Assembly: GCA_964548905.1 (NCBI GenBank)
Contig: CAZJTL010000005.1
Span: 6,084-70,083, forward strand
Length of the DNA stretch: 64,000 bases
Direction of reading: 5' to 3'
DNA from: CAZJTL01 sp964548905
Lineage (GTDB): Bacteria > Cyanobacteriota > Cyanobacteriia > Cyanobacteriales > Xenococcaceae
Part shown: piece after piece, positions 25,233 through 33,275 of the stretch
Layout of the letters: each line of letters starts with the position of its first letter
How positions within the stretch are numbered: position 1 is the first letter of the stretch
The notes under the pieces: generated by a model
The model's input: only the letters and a program-made list of their open reading frames with translations
The model's database searches: none
Told to the model about the DNA's origin: nothing
Position numbers and translations under genes: made by a program

Positions 25233-25817
25233 TCAAACCTCCTCAGCAAAACTTGCCTTTCTCTCAAAATGAAAAGGTCCTGCGATCGAACCCCAAACTA
25301 GCTCGTCGGTTTCTGGATCTAAACCGCGATCGAAGCTAATTAATTTGTCGGCATCAATTTCAAAGCTATTATCTAGATAAGTTTTTTTGCCTTTGCGTTC
25401 GACAATACAAGCTTTGCCAGGTTTGATTTCTCCTCTGAAGCAAGAACCAGTCCAAGTAACATCCATGTCGCAACCTGACATTTTCTCTAAATGTTCGGCT
25501 TTAAGAAATTTGAGCTTTTCTAAATCACGAGAAGCGCCATAAAAATTCTCTTCTTCTTTAACTTTATAGTTTTCTAGTTCAATTCGACCATCAACTAAAT
25601 TAAACTTTAAAACTCTAAGACGGTAAGGTGCATTGAGCATAAAATCATATGCTTGTTCTAAAAATAAACTAGTTCCTAACAGTAAAGATTCGGGTAAAGG
25701 ACGCATACAAACGCGAATATGAGCAAAAAATGGAGGATTGGTAATAGCTTGTTCTTGATTGCTAAAGTCGGCAGCCATCCAACGGGCTAAAGTTAAAGTA
25801 TCGGTAGAATGAGTCAT
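25233..25817 (-). CDS. cpcT: CpcT/CpeT-type phycobiliprotein chromophore lyase
   Basis: Lyase that attaches phycocyanobilin to a beta-subunit cysteine (Cys-153 of CpcB for CpcT) in phycobilisome assembly. From ATG at 25817 the protein is 194 residues: MTHSTDTLTLARWMAADFSNQEQA, NPPFFAHIRVCMRPLP, LFLEQAYDFMLNAPYRLRVL, GCDMDVTWTGSCFRGEIKPGKAC and DRGLDPETDELVWGSIAGPFHFER all match the CpcT/CpeT fold. An in-frame ATG at 25934 would add 39 residues unlike the family. CpeT, the phycoerythrin lyase, is the main alternative; no other phycobilisome gene is next to it. Confidence 0.85.
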   Translation of the reverse strand: MTHSTDTLTLARWMAADFSNQEQAITNPPFFAHIRVCMRPLPESLLLGTSLFLEQAYDFMLNAPYRLRVLKFNLVDGRIELENYKVKEEENFYGASRDLEKLKFLKAEHLEKMSGCDMDVTWTGSCFRGEIKPGKACIVERKGKKTYLDNSFEIDADKLISFDRGLDPETDELVWGSIAGPFHFERKASFAEEV

Positions 25818-26517
25818 TTTAATGAAAAAATCATCAATATAAATAATGCTATTAAAATTTTTGCAGAGGTCGGCAACGGATAGCAGACAAGAGGATACAG
25901 AATGTAATAAAGGCAGCCTTTGCAGCCAATTCAACAGTATTTTTACGTATTTTTTCTTTCCTCAACTATTTAATTTGTGTATTTGCACAATGCAAAATTG
26001 ATTTGATTGATTCATAAATTACTAATTCTTAGCCATGACGATCTAGAGATGGTATGGTTTTGCTGTCATTATTTTCTCGATCGCCAGGTAGTAGAATTTT
26101 TTCTTTAAAACAAGATCGATAACGAAGTTGTGAAGCCTGTAACTATTTAAATCAGGGGATCTTGAGATTGTTTTAACAAATGTTGCAAATAATTGATTTA
26201 ATTGTTAGTCTGTGCGTAGAAATTGATGACGGCGATCGCTACCTCAAAAAAAGGGGTCTGCATAAACTGTCAATCTTAAACGTAACAAAACTTAAAGTAG
26301 CTACATTCACCCTGCTAGAAAATACTTTTGAACCGTTGAAACTTGGAGAAATTAATTATGGGTATTAAAGCTAGCTCTCAACAAGATAGTCAAATCTAAG
26401 GCTTTGACTGCAAAAAAGGCTTTCTATTTTCGCAAATATTTAACTGTGTGTCTTTCTTTACTCTTAGAAAGCATCAACCAGTGCTGTGAAACGAACAAAA
26501 CTCTGGAGAGATTAATC
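25818..26517. other. Long upstream region with duplicated translation-start sequences
   Basis: 700 bases between divergent cpcT and SDR genes. No full gene. TGGAGA(A/G)ATTAAT followed by TG(G/A)GTATT occurs twice: at 26346-26368, giving a 13-residue ORF, and at 26504-26528, the SDR start. The region otherwise is AT-rich with a HIP1 site. Confidence 0.5.
26358..26399 (+). CDS. Possible 13-residue leader peptide MGIKASSQQDSQI
   Basis: ATG with a good GGAGAAATTAATT ribosome-binding site encodes MGIKASSQQDSQI then TAA. The MxxKAS opening is reminiscent of phycobilisome core-membrane linker N-termini (recalled as MSVKAS...), so it may be a relic of such a 5' end; it could equally be an uORF before the SDR gene. 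Very short, so only tentative. Confidence 0.25.
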   Translation: MGIKASSQQDSQI

Positions 26518-27297
26518 GTGAGTATTCAAGGAAAAACAGCCCTGGTGACAGGGGCTACTCGTGGAATTGGGCGAGCGATCGCCCTGGAATTAGCAAGAAG
26601 AGGGATTAAAAAGTTAATTTTGGTGGCGCGCGATCGGCAGCGTTTAGCAGAGGTAGCTACAGAGATCAAAACTCATGGGGTAGAAGCGATCTGTCTAGCG
26701 ATCGACTTAACCGAACCGAGAATAGTCAACTTAGCAATTACTTCTGCTTTGCGGAGTTATGGCGCAGTAGATATCCTAATTAACTGTGCGGGTGTAGCGC
26801 ATCAAACCCCATTTTTACAGTCAAAGCTATTCAAGGTAAGGGAAGAAGTGTCTTTAAATTTGCTCGGAACCTATACAATTACCCGTCTAGTTGCCCGTCA
26901 AATGGCAGCCAGAAAAGAAGGCACGATTGTTAACGTTTCTAGTCTAATGGGTAAATTGGCAGCACCGACAATGGCTACCTATTCAGCTACCAAGTTCGCT
27001 CTGTTAGGATTTACTCAAGCACTACGAGGCGAATTAGCGGCTTATAACATCCGTGTCATTGCTTTATTACCAACCCTGACAGAAACAGATATGGCTAAAA
27101 ACTTAAAATTGTTTCGTTGGGTGATGCCGATGACTGCCGATCGAGTCGCCCAAAAATTAGTCAAGCAATTGCAAAGAAAATCGACTGCTTCGGAGATTTT
27201 AGTAGGCTGGCAAAGTCATTTAGCAAATCTATTTCAGAGAATAGCTCCTGCTTTGATGGAAAAATTTTTATTAATGGCAGCACCAATTTCTAAGTAG
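26518..27297 (+). CDS. Short-chain dehydrogenase/reductase (SDR)
   Basis: NAD(P)-dependent oxidoreductase of the classical SDR family. The GTG start at 26518 with GGAGAG upstream gives VSIQGKTALVTGATRGIGRAIAL; the Rossmann motif TGATRGIG is near 11-18, NCAGVA near 88-93, catalytic Ser in VSSLMG and YSATK near 154-158. A longer reading frame from 26404 exists but lacks a ribosome site. Hydrophobic C-terminal segment (SHLANLFQRIAPALMEKFLLM) suggests membrane association. Substrate unknown; neighbours give no pathway. Confidence 0.88.
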   Translation: MSIQGKTALVTGATRGIGRAIALELARRGIKKLILVARDRQRLAEVATEIKTHGVEAICLAIDLTEPRIVNLAITSALRSYGAVDILINCAGVAHQTPFLQSKLFKVREEVSLNLLGTYTITRLVARQMAARKEGTIVNVSSLMGKLAAPTMATYSATKFALLGFTQALRGELAAYNIRVIALLPTLTETDMAKNLKLFRWVMPMTADRVAQKLVKQLQRKSTASEILVGWQSHLANLFQRIAPALMEKFLLMAAPISK

Positions 27298-27385
27298 CCC
27301 AAATTGCCGATCTAAATATAGCAATCCTAGATGAATTGTCAAAATTTAGATCGGAAGCAATTGCTGTTTAATCTGACCGACTTAG

Positions 27386-28603
27386 TTAGGCGCTTCTGAG
27401 AGCGACAATCGGATCTAGTTTTGCTGCTCGTCTGGCGGGAACTACCCCGAAGAATAAACCAATGCTACCAGAAACACCTACGGCAATTAGAATAACTACT
27501 GGCGAGATGACGGGAGATAGAGGAGAAGCAACCTGAATTAAAATCAATCCACCTACACCAATTAAAGTTCCTAAAACTCCTCCAGCAGCAGAAAGGATAA
27601 CTGCCTCAATCAAAAATTGAGTCAAGATATCCCGCTCTTGTGCGCCGATCGCCTTACGCAGTCCAATTTCTTGAGTCCTTTCGGTAACAGAAACAAGCAT
27701 GATATTCATCACACCAATTCCGCCGACTAGCAGAGAAATTCCCGCGATCGCTCCCAACATGATCGTCAAAGCATTAGTAACGCTACCGACGATCGTTAAA
27801 ATATCTTTCTGGGTTTGTACACCGAAATCATCTTCATCGGTAATTTTATGACGCAAACGCAGCAGGTTTTCAATTTGAAATTGAGCGGCGCTGATACTAT
27901 CTTGGTTTTTGGCAGAAACGGAAATAAAATCTACCTGAGTACCATAAGGAGAAACATTACCAACGATTTGGCTTGTCATGGTGGTGAGAGGTATATAGAC
28001 GCGATCGTCCTGATTTTCTCCTAAGAAAGAACCTTTAGCTTCCATGACACCAATAATTTGAAAGCTGATATCTTTAATGCGTAGGGATTGCCCCAAGGGG
28101 TTTTTATTGCCAAAAAATTTTTCGGCTATTTCTGAACCTAGGACAACTACACGATTGTTGCGTTTAAGGTCAATTTCACTGATGAATCTACCTTTGTCAA
28201 CATCAGAACTTCTAACGGCTAAAAATGACGGCGTTGTCCCAATTACTGTTTTTTTGGTATTGAAATTGCGGTAAGTCATCAAATGATTGCCATTTACTTG
28301 AGGTGCAACCGCTTTCACTGTTGGTACTTGAGAAACGATCGCCTCAGCATCAGCTAAGACAAGAGTTTTGGGCAGATCGAATTCTGTACGACGTTCTGCT
28401 TCTGAACCTGGTACGACAAACAACACATTAGGACCGAGGGATTCAAACTGAGCGGCGGCAAATTTTTGCGTTCCTTGTCCTACTCCTACCATACCAATCA
28501 CAGAGGCATTACCAATGATAATGCCCAACATGGTCAAACTACTCCGCAGCTTGTGAGCGATTAAAGTACTAGTTGCCATTTTCAGGCTTTCGATGATATT
28601 CAT
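27386..28603 (-). CDS. MacB/FtsX-like ABC transporter permease
   Basis: Permease of a type VII (MacB-like) ABC exporter. Starts MNIIESLKMATSTLIAHKLRSSLTMLGIIIGNASVIGMVGVGQG; one N-terminal helix, a large periplasmic domain (about 45-270, MacB_PCD), then three C-terminal helices including the FtsX motif ISLLVGGIGVMNIMLVSVTERTQEIGLRKAIGA. 405 residues, without a fused ATPase, so it needs a separate ATP-binding protein. The membrane-fusion partner (29862-31304) is on the same strand but separated by an opposite-strand sulfotransferase; no ATPase gene lies between. Confidence 0.9.
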   Translation of the reverse strand: MNIIESLKMATSTLIAHKLRSSLTMLGIIIGNASVIGMVGVGQGTQKFAAAQFESLGPNVLFVVPGSEAERRTEFDLPKTLVLADAEAIVSQVPTVKAVAPQVNGNHLMTYRNFNTKKTVIGTTPSFLAVRSSDVDKGRFISEIDLKRNNRVVVLGSEIAEKFFGNKNPLGQSLRIKDISFQIIGVMEAKGSFLGENQDDRVYIPLTTMTSQIVGNVSPYGTQVDFISVSAKNQDSISAAQFQIENLLRLRHKITDEDDFGVQTQKDILTIVGSVTNALTIMLGAIAGISLLVGGIGVMNIMLVSVTERTQEIGLRKAIGAQERDILTQFLIEAVILSAAGGVLGTLIGVGGLILIQVASPLSPVISPVVILIAVGVSGSIGLFFGVVPARRAAKLDPIVALRSA

Positions 28604-28791
28604 TGCTGATTGGGAAGAAGACTATTTACAGGGTAACTTTTCCTACTTAAGAAAGTGACAGGCTAATTGAGTGTTTCTTTTGAATTAAAATTCAGGAAAA
28701 AATTCCTCAACTGCAAAAGGAACATCCTCGTCGAGCTAACGTCTTTTACTTACGCAAAAAAATATTTTTCCCTCGTTGAGGATAAATAGAA

Positions 28792-29568
28792 ATGACTATC
28801 AATTATCTCTTTGTATGTGGTTGTCCTCGCTCAGGTACTACTGCGCTAGTTAAATTACTCAACTCTCATTCCTCTATTGCTATAGGCATGGAAAGATATA
28901 AATATTGGTCTAACCCACAAGAAATTCATAAAATACAAAAGCAATCATTTCAACCAGAACATTTTTTTGACATCAAAGATGAACAAACAAATATTAACTG
29001 GGATTATTTTTATGACAAATTAAAAGAAAAGTTTTCACAAGAAAACTTGATTACAGGAGATAAAAACCCCCACTATTATAGACATTATCAAGAACTAGAA
29101 AACCAATTTGATAATGTTAAATGGATATTTTTGATTAGAGATATCAATGATGTCGCGCTTTCCTATAACAAGCGAGCTGCCGACCCTAATGATGGTTGGC
29201 CAGAAGATGCTAACTATACTACTGCTGTAGCACATTGGAATAATTCCTTAATCAAAACTTGGCACTATTTTAGCAATCGAGATACTAAGAATTTATTTGT
29301 ATGTGAATACGAAAAATTTTTCACATACAACGAAAGTTATTTCCAAAGCTTAGTAAATTTCTTAGAAGTAGAATCTAGTCCAGAAATGCACAATTACTAT
29401 AAAGTATCCACACAAAACTGGGAAAAAAACTTAGCAAATAAAAAAGAAAATCTTGATGAAGTTCAATTAAACTACATTAAGACTAATTGTAGGTTTAAGC
29501 TAAAGAACGCTCTGATTAAAAAATATGGAGCTGCTGATTTAAAATATGATTTATCAAAAACGTACTGA
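28792..29568 (+). CDS. PAPS-dependent sulfotransferase family protein
   Basis: Predicted to transfer sulfate from PAPS to an unknown acceptor. The 5'-phosphosulfate-binding loop is CGCPRSGTTALVKLLNSH (residues 9-26), and the 3'-phosphate-binding region is KWIFLIRDINDVALSY (about 109-124) with the Arg-Asp. 258 residues. Codon use is clearly more A/T-rich than the flanking transporter genes and there are few HIP1 sites, suggesting recent acquisition. It sits on the opposite strand between an ABC permease and its membrane-fusion protein. Substrate may be a glycan or lipid; undetermined. Confidence 0.82.
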   Translation: MTINYLFVCGCPRSGTTALVKLLNSHSSIAIGMERYKYWSNPQEIHKIQKQSFQPEHFFDIKDEQTNINWDYFYDKLKEKFSQENLITGDKNPHYYRHYQELENQFDNVKWIFLIRDINDVALSYNKRAADPNDGWPEDANYTTAVAHWNNSLIKTWHYFSNRDTKNLFVCEYEKFFTYNESYFQSLVNFLEVESSPEMHNYYKVSTQNWEKNLANKKENLDEVQLNYIKTNCRFKLKNALIKKYGAADLKYDLSKTY

Positions 29569-29589
29569 TAAGTGATTGCACAAAATTAA

Positions 29590-29861
29590 TTTCCTGGTTG
29601 AGGCAGGCAAAAGGCAAAAGGCAAGAGGCAAAAGGCATTCATAAAAAATCAAATGTGTAATTAATTTTGTTTAAGTGCTTAGCTCTCTTCTGTCAGAGTG
29701 GGGTCAAACCTTGCTTGTTCGTGGGCTGAAATGACGAAAACTCGTCAAATTCTCCCAGAGTGATAAAAGAGAGTTAGTTCAGTGAAAACTCATCGGAGTA
29801 GCAATTAGCCATGAACCATGAACCATGAACCATGAACCATGAACAATTAGCCATTAGCTAT
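29590..29861. repeat. Repeat-bearing spacer (GGCAAAA and ATGAACC heptamers)
   Basis: GGCAAAA/GGCAAGA units at 29597-29638 and five consecutive ATGAACC units at 29811-29848, just beyond the stop of the membrane-fusion gene. The middle is unstructured. No gene seen. Confidence 0.75.
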
Positions 29862-31304
29862 TTATTCCTTGTTTTTTTCTTCTTCTTGCTGTTTCTTAAA
29901 ATCTTCTGGCAAATCGATAAATACCTTTTCGCCTGGATTTAAGCCTTGTAAAACTTGAGTTTTATCCTCTTGAGTCAAGCCGATCGTAACTGGTTTAAAC
30001 TTAGGCTTATCGCTTTCATCGAGAACCATCACTCCTGTTTCGCCTTTTTTGGTGACGATCGCCACAGTAGGAACAACTATAGTATCTCTCAGTTGTTGAC
30101 CGAGAAAAGTAGTATCGACGTTCATTTTAGAAAGTAATTTATCTTGTCCCGTTGTCAGTGCAACCCGCACCTCAAAAGAAGTGACATCTTGCTTGACTAC
30201 AGCTTCAGGCGCAATTCTCCTAACTTTGCCTTGAAAAACGCGATCGGGATAAGCATCAGCAACAATATTAACTTGTTGTCCTGGTTGAAGTTGTCCGATA
30301 TCTATTTCGGGAACTTTGGCAACTACTTCCAATCCCCTAGCGATCGCGACGATCGAGGTAGAAGTAGCACCTAAATCGCTAGATGCTGAGGTAGTAGGGG
30401 CAACAAACGCTCCTTCAGTGGCGTATTTTTGGGTGACTATGCCATCAAAAGGCGATCGAATAGCAGTATCTTTATACTGAATTTCAATCCGTTTTAATTC
30501 TGCTTGAGCTGATAAAGCAGCCGCTTTAAGCCGATCGATCTCCGCTTTTTGCATTCTTTGTTTTTGTTCTAGCGCTAATTTCGCTTCAGCAACAGCAGCT
30601 TGTTGTTCGCCTACTTCTGGGGAACCTGTATTTTTAAGTTCTTCCACACGCTGAAGTGTTTGCGATAAATTAGCTTGAGCGCTGCGGTACTCATTTAATT
30701 CTTCGTCAAATTTATCTTGAGTAATGGCACCTTCTTTGACGAGATATTCATTTCTTTTGATGCGATTTTGGGCTAATTGCAATCTTGATTCAGCACTTCG
30801 CAGTTGTTCTCTAGCTTGATCGATCTGCTTGGGAATTCTTTGTTTCGCCATTTCTAAACGTGCTTGTGCTTGAGCGTAGCGGGTATTAGCTTGGGCAATT
30901 TCTCCCACGATTCTAGTTTGTTCTTTATTAAGATCGGCGATCGCTTCTTTGAATTTAGCCTCTGCTGATATTCCTTGAGTTTGAATCTCTCGATTGTCCA
31001 TCACAGCAATAACTTGTCCCGCACGCACGCGATCGCCCTGTTCGACTAACAGTTTTTCCAATGTACCAGGATTTTTCGGGCTGATGTTGACATTCTGAAT
31101 CGGTTCTACTGTACCACTTGCCTTGATTTGTAGAGTTACGTTTTGCCTCTCCACTGGTACAGTCAGGCGATCGATTTGTTCCTTGCTACCAGCATTCTGC
31201 AAAACCAAATAAGTAGATGTACCTACTAAAACCATACTGCCAGCCATCAATCCCAGCAGCCAAGGAAAAGGATGACGAATTTTACCAACTACTGGAAGTT
31301 CCAT
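29862..31304 (-). CDS. HlyD/MacA-type membrane-fusion protein (efflux periplasmic adaptor)
   Basis: Periplasmic adaptor linking an inner-membrane ABC exporter to an outer-membrane channel. I choose ATG at 31304 (MELPVVGKIRHPFPWLLGLMAG) with a membrane anchor at about 13-36; an upstream in-frame start adds 11 residues. Biotinyl-lipoyl halves are TLQIKASGTVEPIQNVNISPK...VKAGQ-like VRAGQVIAVMDN and IRSPFDGIVTQKYATEGAFV, separated by a long coiled coil (about 120-275). The beta-barrel and membrane-proximal domains follow. It probably works with the permease at 27386-28603, although a sulfotransferase gene now separates them. Confidence 0.9.
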   Translation of the reverse strand: MELPVVGKIRHPFPWLLGLMAGSMVLVGTSTYLVLQNAGSKEQIDRLTVPVERQNVTLQIKASGTVEPIQNVNISPKNPGTLEKLLVEQGDRVRAGQVIAVMDNREIQTQGISAEAKFKEAIADLNKEQTRIVGEIAQANTRYAQAQARLEMAKQRIPKQIDQAREQLRSAESRLQLAQNRIKRNEYLVKEGAITQDKFDEELNEYRSAQANLSQTLQRVEELKNTGSPEVGEQQAAVAEAKLALEQKQRMQKAEIDRLKAAALSAQAELKRIEIQYKDTAIRSPFDGIVTQKYATEGAFVAPTTSASSDLGATSTSIVAIARGLEVVAKVPEIDIGQLQPGQQVNIVADAYPDRVFQGKVRRIAPEAVVKQDVTSFEVRVALTTGQDKLLSKMNVDTTFLGQQLRDTIVVPTVAIVTKKGETGVMVLDESDKPKFKPVTIGLTQEDKTQVLQGLNPGEKVFIDLPEDFKKQQEEEKNKE

Positions 31305-31429
31305 ACAAACCACTGATAAAAATAATGCTGAGGTCAATAGTTAGTAGAATTCTATTGAACCTGCTTCTATGGTACTCCCTTTGATACAGCAGTGCAGGTA
31401 GGGGAATCGACACTCAATAGTTTATGGTT

Positions 31430-31580
31430 CATTGAAAAACAGGGAGCAGGGAGCAGGGAGCAGGGAACAGGGAACAGGGAACAGGGAACAGGGAACAGAA
31501 GGCAATAGGCAATAGGCAATAGGCAATAGGTAATAGGCAATAGGCAATAGTTTTTATTTCTTCCCCTGCTCCCTAATCCC
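31430..31580. repeat. Heptamer arrays (GGGAGCA, GGAACAG, GGCAATA)
   Basis: Three different heptamers in successive blocks: GGGAGCA, then GGGAACA, then GGCAATA (at least seven units). Two unit types merge by single-base changes, which suggests conversion from one to another. No gene seen. Confidence 0.85.
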
Positions 31581-31661
31581 TCTCTCGAAGGGAGCTAAAA
31601 TGCAATTAGACTAGATCTGCAATCTTAGTTACAATCGATAAGATTATTTTGAGGCGAAATC

Positions 31662-32582
31662 GTGCCTAGAATTAGATATATATTTTCTGCTCTTTTAGCT
31701 TGTGCCAGTATTTCAACTGCGTCAATTCCTGTTTCGGCACAAGCGCTTCTGCCTTATGCTCCCGAATTCAATTCCGAACAACTTCAGCAACAGGGATTGT
31801 TTTTACTGCAAGAAGCCGTACAGTTAATTAGATTTCAGCAATACGATTTGGCTATGCCTAGAGCGAAGTTGGCATCGCAATTAGCTCCCGATCGCTTTGA
31901 AACTTGGTTTATTTTAGGAACTCTAGAAGTACAACAAAAAAATTACGACGAAGGCATTAGCGCCCTCAAACAGGCACAATCATTATCTCCTAAAGATGTT
32001 GGAGTTTTATTCACTCTCGGTAATGCCTATTTCCAAAAAGGTGATTATCAAAATGCGATCGCCAATTTGCAAGCTGGCTTAAAAATAGAGCCAAAAACCC
32101 CAGAAGCACTTTTCGATTTGGGCAATACTTACTTAAAATTAAAACAATTTCCTGAAGCTATTTCTCATTACGAGAAAGCTTTTGCAATCGATAAAAAATT
32201 CTTACCAGCTTTGATTAATATTGGTTTGGTTAAATACGAGCAAGGGGATGTCAAAGGCGCGATCGCAAGCTGGCAAAAAGTTGTTAAAGTACACGATTCA
32301 CTTAAAGCTGACGAACAACAACCTGAATTGAAAGCCGAACCTCAACTAGCAATAGCGATCGCCACGTTTGTGCAGGGGCAAAAAACCCAGGGAATCAAAA
32401 TGGGAGAAGGCGCACTATCTCTTGATGGTCGCTATGGAGATATTAATTACCTTAGAGATAATCTTTGGGGAAGCCGCTTGCTAACTGACGCGCAGGCTTT
32501 TTTAGCCGTTCCTCAAATGCAAGCCGCAATCGCTCGCTTTAGCGAAACTTCAGCAGAAGCAGAAATGGAAATGACACCATAG
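31662..32582 (+). CDS. Secreted TPR-repeat protein
   Basis: 306 residues. GTG start at 31662; residues 1-27 are a signal peptide (IFSALLACASISTASIPVSAQA), so it acts in the periplasm or thylakoid lumen. Five TPR-like units follow (about 45-215: AMPRAKLASQLAPDRFETWF, GISALKQAQSLSPKD, AIANLQAGLKIEPKTPEAL, AISHYEKAFAIDKKFLPAL, AIASWQKVVKVH). The C-terminal 70 residues are specific to cyanobacterial homologues (EGALSLDGRYGDINYLRDNLWGSRLL). Scaffold for a protein complex; the partner is unknown. Alone on its strand, with repeats either side. Confidence 0.82.
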   Translation: MPRIRYIFSALLACASISTASIPVSAQALLPYAPEFNSEQLQQQGLFLLQEAVQLIRFQQYDLAMPRAKLASQLAPDRFETWFILGTLEVQQKNYDEGISALKQAQSLSPKDVGVLFTLGNAYFQKGDYQNAIANLQAGLKIEPKTPEALFDLGNTYLKLKQFPEAISHYEKAFAIDKKFLPALINIGLVKYEQGDVKGAIASWQKVVKVHDSLKADEQQPELKAEPQLAIAIATFVQGQKTQGIKMGEGALSLDGRYGDINYLRDNLWGSRLLTDAQAFLAVPQMQAAIARFSETSAEAEMEMTP

Positions 32583-32730
32583 TGGTTCATGGTTCATGGT
32601 TCATGGTTCATTGAAACAAGGCAGAAGGCAGAAGGTAGAAGGCAATAAAAGTCTAAAGTCTAAAGTCTGAAGTTTTTTTAATTGCGAATTGCGAACCCGC
32701 GCCACTGCACGGGCGAATTGCGAATTTTCC
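32583..32730. repeat. Heptamer arrays with 47-bp cassette copy 2
   Basis: TGGTTCA units immediately after the TPR stop, GGCAGAA and AGTCTAA units, then the 47-base cassette (32680-32726). Confidence 0.8.
32680..32726 (-). repeat. 47-bp dispersed cassette, copy 2
   Basis: Exact reverse complement of the cassette at 5675-5721 (ends AATTGCGAATTGCG, core CCCGCGCCACTGCACGG). Confidence 0.85.
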
Positions 32731-33138
32731 CTAGCCCCTACTCTCCCCCTTAACCAGAGCTAAAATCTGGTCTATAAAACGCTGATGATCTACTACTGGC
32801 TTGGAAATATAGTCATCAGCGCCGCTTTGTCTGAGAAAACTTTCGCGATCGCCCTGCATGGCGTGAGCTGTAACTAAAATAACTGGTAGCGAAGACGTTT
32901 TAGGATTAGATTTGAGCATTTGCGTAATCTTAATGCCATCTACAGATTTGCCTTGATAGACGCTGTTAGCCAAGGAAACATCCATCAAAATTACATCAAT
33001 CTCTCCAGATTGGGCGATTGTAAAGACTTCTTCCACGTTTTCCGTCCCTTTTACTTGCAAATTACCTCTTTTTGTCAGAATCTTCGAGAAAACTCGAAAA
33101 TTGAGCGGATCGTCTTCTACAATTAACACAGTTGTCAT
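32731..33138 (-). CDS. Single-domain response regulator (REC only)
   Basis: 135-residue receiver domain without output, so it passes phosphoryl groups or acts through protein contact. MTTVLIVEDDPLNFRVFSKIL contains the acidic pair D9/D10; the phospho-acceptor is in DVILMDVSLA (about D53), the Thr switch is in VILVTAHAM and the Lys in DDYISKPV. It resembles DivK/CheY-type regulators. No kinase is adjacent. Divergent from the gyrA-type gene with a 137-base spacer; ends beside a repeat array. Confidence 0.9.
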   Translation of the reverse strand: MTTVLIVEDDPLNFRVFSKILTKRGNLQVKGTENVEEVFTIAQSGEIDVILMDVSLANSVYQGKSVDGIKITQMLKSNPKTSSLPVILVTAHAMQGDRESFLRQSGADDYISKPVVDHQRFIDQILALVKGESRG

Positions 33139-33275
33139 AGATTTTTAGGCTGATAATTCTAACTTAATGTTAAGAGCGATCGTTTCTAATCAAAAGAACT
33201 TTTAAGATATAGTGCCTTTATTAGAATAAGACACAATTAATTGCGGCTTAGTCATCTATTCAGGATCTAAAACTC

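Noticed and set aside
26180..26368. A 62-codon forward reading frame upstream of the SDR gene
   Set aside because: No conserved character; the real start signals within it belong to the 13-residue ORF and the SDR gene.
31430..31580. Possible CRISPR array
   Set aside because: Units are contiguous 7-base repeats without spacers, and no cas1/cas2 genes are present. The Cas4-like gene belongs with Argonaute.
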